Source: Echinometra lucunter (Eukaryota; Echinodermata; Echinoidea; Camarodonta; Echinometridae). From it: DNA of 64,000 nt. The DNA is taken from contig CM057157.1 in the NCBI GenBank assembly GCA_029962745.1, forward strand, positions 27,978,232 through 28,042,231. The letters are read 5' to 3'. Under the pieces are notes generated by a model. The model saw only the letters and a program-made list of their open reading frames with translations, was not told the DNA's origin and ran no database searches. A program made the position numbers and the translations under genes. Of the stretch, positions 57,028 to 64,000 are shown in pieces (position 1 is the stretch's first letter; each line of letters begins with the position of its first letter).

Positions 57028-57583
57028 CATTGGCGTAAATCCCGGGGGGGGGGGGGGGGGGGATGGGGGGGATATATTCCCCCCCCCCCCACTTTTTGGA
57101 GAGGGGGGGATGGCGTGTACAAATATCCCCCCACTTTTTAAGAAGAAAATATATTTTAATTAATCCGTTAGTCAAATCTTTGGATATCTGTCATAAACAA
57201 CCATCATATTTAGAATTTCTATTTGAAAATGCGATTGAAAACCAAAAAAGTGGTTATTTTTGGTTTGCTCGCTCGTCATTATTTTAGAATTTCTATTCGA
57301 AAATGCGATTAAAATGAGAAAAGTGGTTATTTTTGGCTTGCTCGCTTTGCTCGCTCATATTTTAGAATTTCTGTTAGAAAATGCGATTAAAAACTAGAAA
57401 AATGGTTATTTTTGGCTCACTCGCTTTGCTCGCTCGCAAAATAAATATTAAAATGTGTGTAAGGGGGTCTGTGGGGGTCAGTGAGAGTGTGTGCTTATAC
57501 CTAAGTGTGAGATTGACAGAAAAAAAAAATCGTCAAAAAAGTCAATCATCCCCCCCACTCCTCAGAGTGGATTTACGCCAGTG
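57028..57583. mobile_element. G-rich hAT-like MITE, copy 4 (longest)
   Basis: Ends CATTGGCGTAAATCCCGG and GTGGATTTACGCCAGTG. Perfect 8-bp target duplication CATATCAC. The internal block TTTTAGAATTTCTATTTGAA...GCTCGCTCG is present in about three tandem copies, which makes it longer than copies 2 and 3. Confidence 0.85.
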
Positions 57584-58074
57584 CATATCACATCCAGCAT
57601 ATATTTGTAAAGTGCTTTGAAAGGCTATTTTCTTCTCAAGTGTAATGACATCTCTCTGTGTACAAACTGTCCATGTCCATGTACATCATGTGAGTTGTGT
57701 ACGCCTTCAAGTAGCTGCAAATAGTACATTCCACTGACATTCAATTTGTGATACAGTCAAACCTTCTTTATAGTAGTGACTACCTGTTGACAAAGACCAC
57801 ATTTTTTTTTTAATTTCTCATTGAAACATGCATTAAAGAAACCTATACATGTACTTAAAGGCCACCTGCTTACAAAGACCATTGTTCTTTTCTCCATGGA
57901 GTGGTCTTTATGTACAGGCTTTGCTGTACAGACATTAGAAGTACAATGCACTGTTGAAAATACTGTGGAGTAGAGAGGATTGAAATATCAAGAAAGAAAG
58001 GGGAAAAAAAGTACATTGCACCTCAAGGAAATTTCACTTTTTCTTGGCCGTGGCTAAGAAGAAGAGAATGATGT

Positions 58075-58130
58075 TATTATTATTATCATCATCATTATTA
58101 TTATTATTATTATTATCATTATTATTATTA

Positions 58131-58198
<68 letters not shown>
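58075..58198. repeat. (TTA)n microsatellite
   Basis: Long ATT/TTA run; poly-Ile, poly-Leu and poly-Asn frames are artefacts. Confidence 0.95.
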
Positions 58199-58199
<1 letters not shown>

Positions 58200-59179
58200 G
58201 TGTATTTTGATACTGACAAGGGGGTTTACTATATAGAAACATGTACATGTACTTGGTTATTTAGCAGATTTATGTTGGTGCATATTCTTTTTCTCTTGCT
58301 TTTTTTCCATCAGGCCAGTGGTGTAAGGTAGAAGGATGAATTACATTGCAAAATGGCATGTTTGTTCTCTTAGATTCTACAGAAAGGCACCGTTTTGGTT
58401 CATTTGTTTATTTGTTTATTTGTTTTTTGTTCAATTCGAGAAATTGTGTAGTTTTCTGGAGGCAAGAAAATGAAATTATGTATTATTATGGTAAAGTTTG
58501 CACAACGATTTTAATATGGACGTTGTAGTATTATGAAGTGGACGGCAATGTTGCTTATTCGGGCTTCATAAAGGTTGTTAGATTAGCAAAAATAAGATTC
58601 TGCTAGATCGTATTAAAAGGAAATTAAACATTTTTTTTAAAGTGTTGCTTTGATTTTAGAAACTGATTCAAACGATTCTAAGTGCTTGTAGCTCAAGTTT
58701 GTTGCCGTTGTCTGGAAAGAAGTTTTGCAGTTAGATACATGGGAGTTCAATTTACTGCGTTGATAAACTTCCCTTGGTTGTCGGGTAGCCAGAAATTTTG
58801 TTCAGATTCATTACAAATTTCGAAAACTGTAGCATTAAAGCATTTTAATGCCAAAAGTCTGTTGTTTGGTATTGAATTAATTTTACTTTGCATGTGGTAG
58901 TCTTACGGTGAAATAGGACGTGAATACAGTTTGTGTTGTATTTTTATTCCTTGCTCAGTTCATGTATTATATAAGATGAGTGTATTTTGTGGTTATTTGA
59001 ATTTGCACCAATTCAGTATGAATTTGAAATATGTAGATATAGTCCGGTGTGAAGCTGAAATAAATTGGATCTGTTGCAGATTCTGTTTGTATTCCTATGC
59101 ATGTAGTGGGCTACTTTCATTATTAGTAGTCAACTTAGTGAATAACTTTTTTAAAAACTGTTATTATTTTTTTCTTTAA

Positions 59180-59784
59180 CCCATAGCAATTCAGACCAAG
59201 CTTGAGGTCCACATTAATAATAATAATAATATATAGTTCTTGTATAGCGCATATCACATTATGATATAACGTCTCTATGCGCTTCCAAAGGACTTGGATA
59301 TTATTACCCCAGCTTTAGCCCGGCAGCCTTTTACAGCGCGCAAGCATTTCAAGGAATGAATTCCTGCCAGGTACCCATTCACCTCACCTGGGTTGAGTGC
59401 AGCACGATGTGGATGAATTTCTTGCTTTTACTCCACAAATTGGTAACAGATATCATTTTCCACTGACTTGTTTTAAAAAATGAAAGTGGATTATATCATA
59501 AGCAGAAATGAATGATAGTTGCAAAATTTAATTGGAAAATTGCCATTTTGCACACGGAAATAGTGATTATATATATATAATTTTCATTGTGTTGCCAAGT
59601 TACGAAGTTTAATGATTAGTATTTTTTGTACTTATTAGATAATGGTACGACAAACTGCATTGGAAATGGACTCAAATTTTCAGTGATGTTTTTATGTACG
59701 ATATGTAATTGGTATAGCATTCTGGACTAACATGCAATGTAATGCAAAAATGTCACTATAAAAGAGACACTGTACTGCTATAGT
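59180..59784. mobile_element. TTAA-family repeat interrupted by a SINE-like repeat
   Basis: TTAA at 59176-59179 precedes CCCATAGCAATTC, and TTAA lies at 59785-59788. The inner part from about 59460 matches 4040-4367. The dispersed repeat at 59215-59410 is nested inside. Confidence 0.6.
59215..59410. repeat. Dispersed repeat with TTCTTGTATAGCGC core, copy 2
   Basis: (AAT)n, then AGTTCTTGTATAGCGCATAT, ATTATTACCCCAGCTTTAGC and GGTACCCATTCACCTCACCT match the copy at 39935-40090 block by block. Confidence 0.65.
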
Positions 59785-61330
59785 TTAAAGTAAGATCATT
59801 ATTGAGTTTTCCCTTTCGGAGTGAAAATGTTTTAAAAAAAGAAAAATATCACCTTTTAGTATTTCTTTGTATGTGCATATTAACATAGTTAAGGAGTCTC
59901 AGGCTGCCATTGCATAATTTTTTTTTATGCAACGGCACCCAGGAGTTAACATTGTTGAGCAAATAGATTGGGAAAGAGAGAGAGAGAGAGAGGGGGGTGA
60001 GAAAATTTTTGTTTCTGAGATAACATTGAAACATTAATGGGAAATAACAGAGAGGTAAGGAGAGAAGAGAAAAAAAGGAACGCAAATAGAATAACTAGAC
60101 GAGAGTTACAAAATGTACGTCTACTACAACTATAAGAAACATGATTTTGAATGTTGTATTTGTTTATGCTCGTGCAGCCCAAAGGGCAGACGGGGGCAAC
60201 TGCCCCCCTCCCTGAATTATTTGCAATCAAGCATGTGCCACAGTCTGTGGGCAAATGTTAGCCTACTTTTCATTGTCAATTTATTTTCCCTTTGCCCCCC
60301 CCCCCCCCCACCCCTCAAATAATCGACATTCTAGTTTTGGTTCTTTAGTGCATAGAAATGAAGCAGTGTCATCTCATGATGCATTGTAACAGGGTTATTG
60401 GGGTTCTTCATCTGTTTTTCATCTGTTTTCCATCTGTTTTCATCTGTTTTGCTCCCTCGCGGAAATAGAATCGGGAAAGAGATAGCCCCCCTTACCGGCA
60501 GAACTTATTCGCAGAAAAAGGATAAATTCCTATTCATCAAAAAATTGTAAAACAAAAATAAATACTGCGGGAGAAAGTTGTCCATTTAGAATTAATTTAT
60601 TTTCATTGCACAAAAATCACAAAATTTCAAATTGTGTCAAACTTTGGCACGACAAAAGTGTATAGAATAACGATTTGCTTCACAAAACAGGTCATGTCGA
60701 CTGTCAATCTCATAGCTCACATCGGGGATCCATTTTATTCAGTGTAGAAACTTGAATCACTTTGGTGTCCTTTCTAAACACCAAATCTGTTTATAGCTGC
60801 ATATAATCATAGAGCACCATGAAATGGTAATGTTTACATGGAAGACCGGTTATATGTTGTTGAGTAGACAATGTCGAATCGTTACTCTATTACCACGATC
60901 GCATTTTCTCCGTACTTTTATGCGGTCAAAAATGATAATCGTCCGTTGCTTCCCACAAGGATATTCGTCAGTTTTTTTCATATGAGTGATGAAATTACAG
61001 CCTATTATTCACACGTCATATCATGTTAAAAAGGATGAGAAAAGTATACATGCAGATGAAATGAATAATAAAGAGAAATTCAAATCCTTCATGTACTATA
61101 CATGTATATAGGCAGGATCATAAGGACAAGGGGCTGACTATGTAAATGGAAGTTTGTGGGTGGGGGGGGGGGAGTAGGGGTTATCTTGCGATTTTTGGTA
61201 GGAGGTAGAACAGGCCCATATCGGCCTTTGAAAGTTCCCGGGCCGAATTTGGAGTCAAAATCCGCCCCTTGATCATGACGTGTGTATGGGCATGGTCGAC
61301 AGTGGGCGCAGTCGGTAATGGGCGTGGTCA

Positions 61331-64000
<2,670 letters not shown>

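Overview
The window is animal genomic DNA: AT-rich, intron-rich, dense in microsatellites and short transposons, with two 500-N assembly gaps (546-1045 and 43501-44000). SUEL/rhamnose-binding lectin domains, tRNA-derived SINEs and many short inverted-repeat elements point to a marine invertebrate, most likely an echinoderm such as a sea urchin. That assignment is inference, not proof. No bacterial-style operons are present. All genes were rebuilt by hand from splice sites, phase and protein-family motifs.

Layout. (1) 2.3-29.8 kb, minus strand: a secreted lectin-like gene. It has a signal-peptide exon (27.15 kb), two SUEL domains each split over two exons (24.2/23.4 kb and 16.3/15.7 kb), and a Pro/Gly-rich tail built from at least ten very small phase 1-1 exons. 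The tail grew by tandem duplication of a two-exon unit, and one duplication (7360-8888 versus 9523-11023) looks recent. The gene probably continues past the left edge. Its introns hold a broken Tc1/mariner element (4588-6271), a G-rich hAT-like MITE (8894-9431), and a 3-kb LTR palindrome (19383-22376) whose loop is a copy of the 3' half of tRNA-Pro. (2) 37.8-47.6 kb, plus strand: a second secreted lectin with signal peptide, acidic and Ser/Thr-rich linker, and one canonical SUEL domain. It carries an apparent 1-nt insertion in the lectin exon. A 5'-truncated LINE next to gap 2 lies in its first coding intron. (3) 54.25-55.17 kb, plus strand: an intronless TMEM53-like (DUF829) coding region with one apparent 1-nt deletion. 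(4) 61.33 kb to the right edge, minus strand: the last four exons of a gamma-glutamyltranspeptidase, including the autocleavage threonine and one likely GC-AG intron.

The two lectin genes are divergent, with inferred first exons about 8 kb apart, and may be a small lectin locus. The plus-strand domain keeps the YGR and DPC sugar-binding motifs. The minus-strand domains have lost one or both, so their ligand may differ. Nothing suggests a functional link between the lectins, TMEM53 and GGT. The rest is repeats: at least three further inverted-repeat families (TTAA-flanked, TGCACC-rich, and several one-off MITEs), SINEs, LINE fragments and simple repeats.

The most unusual feature is the LTR palindrome: two inverted LTRs joined through about 39 nt of tRNA-Pro sequence and flanked by a 5-bp target-site duplication, as if an aberrant reverse-transcription product had been integrated.
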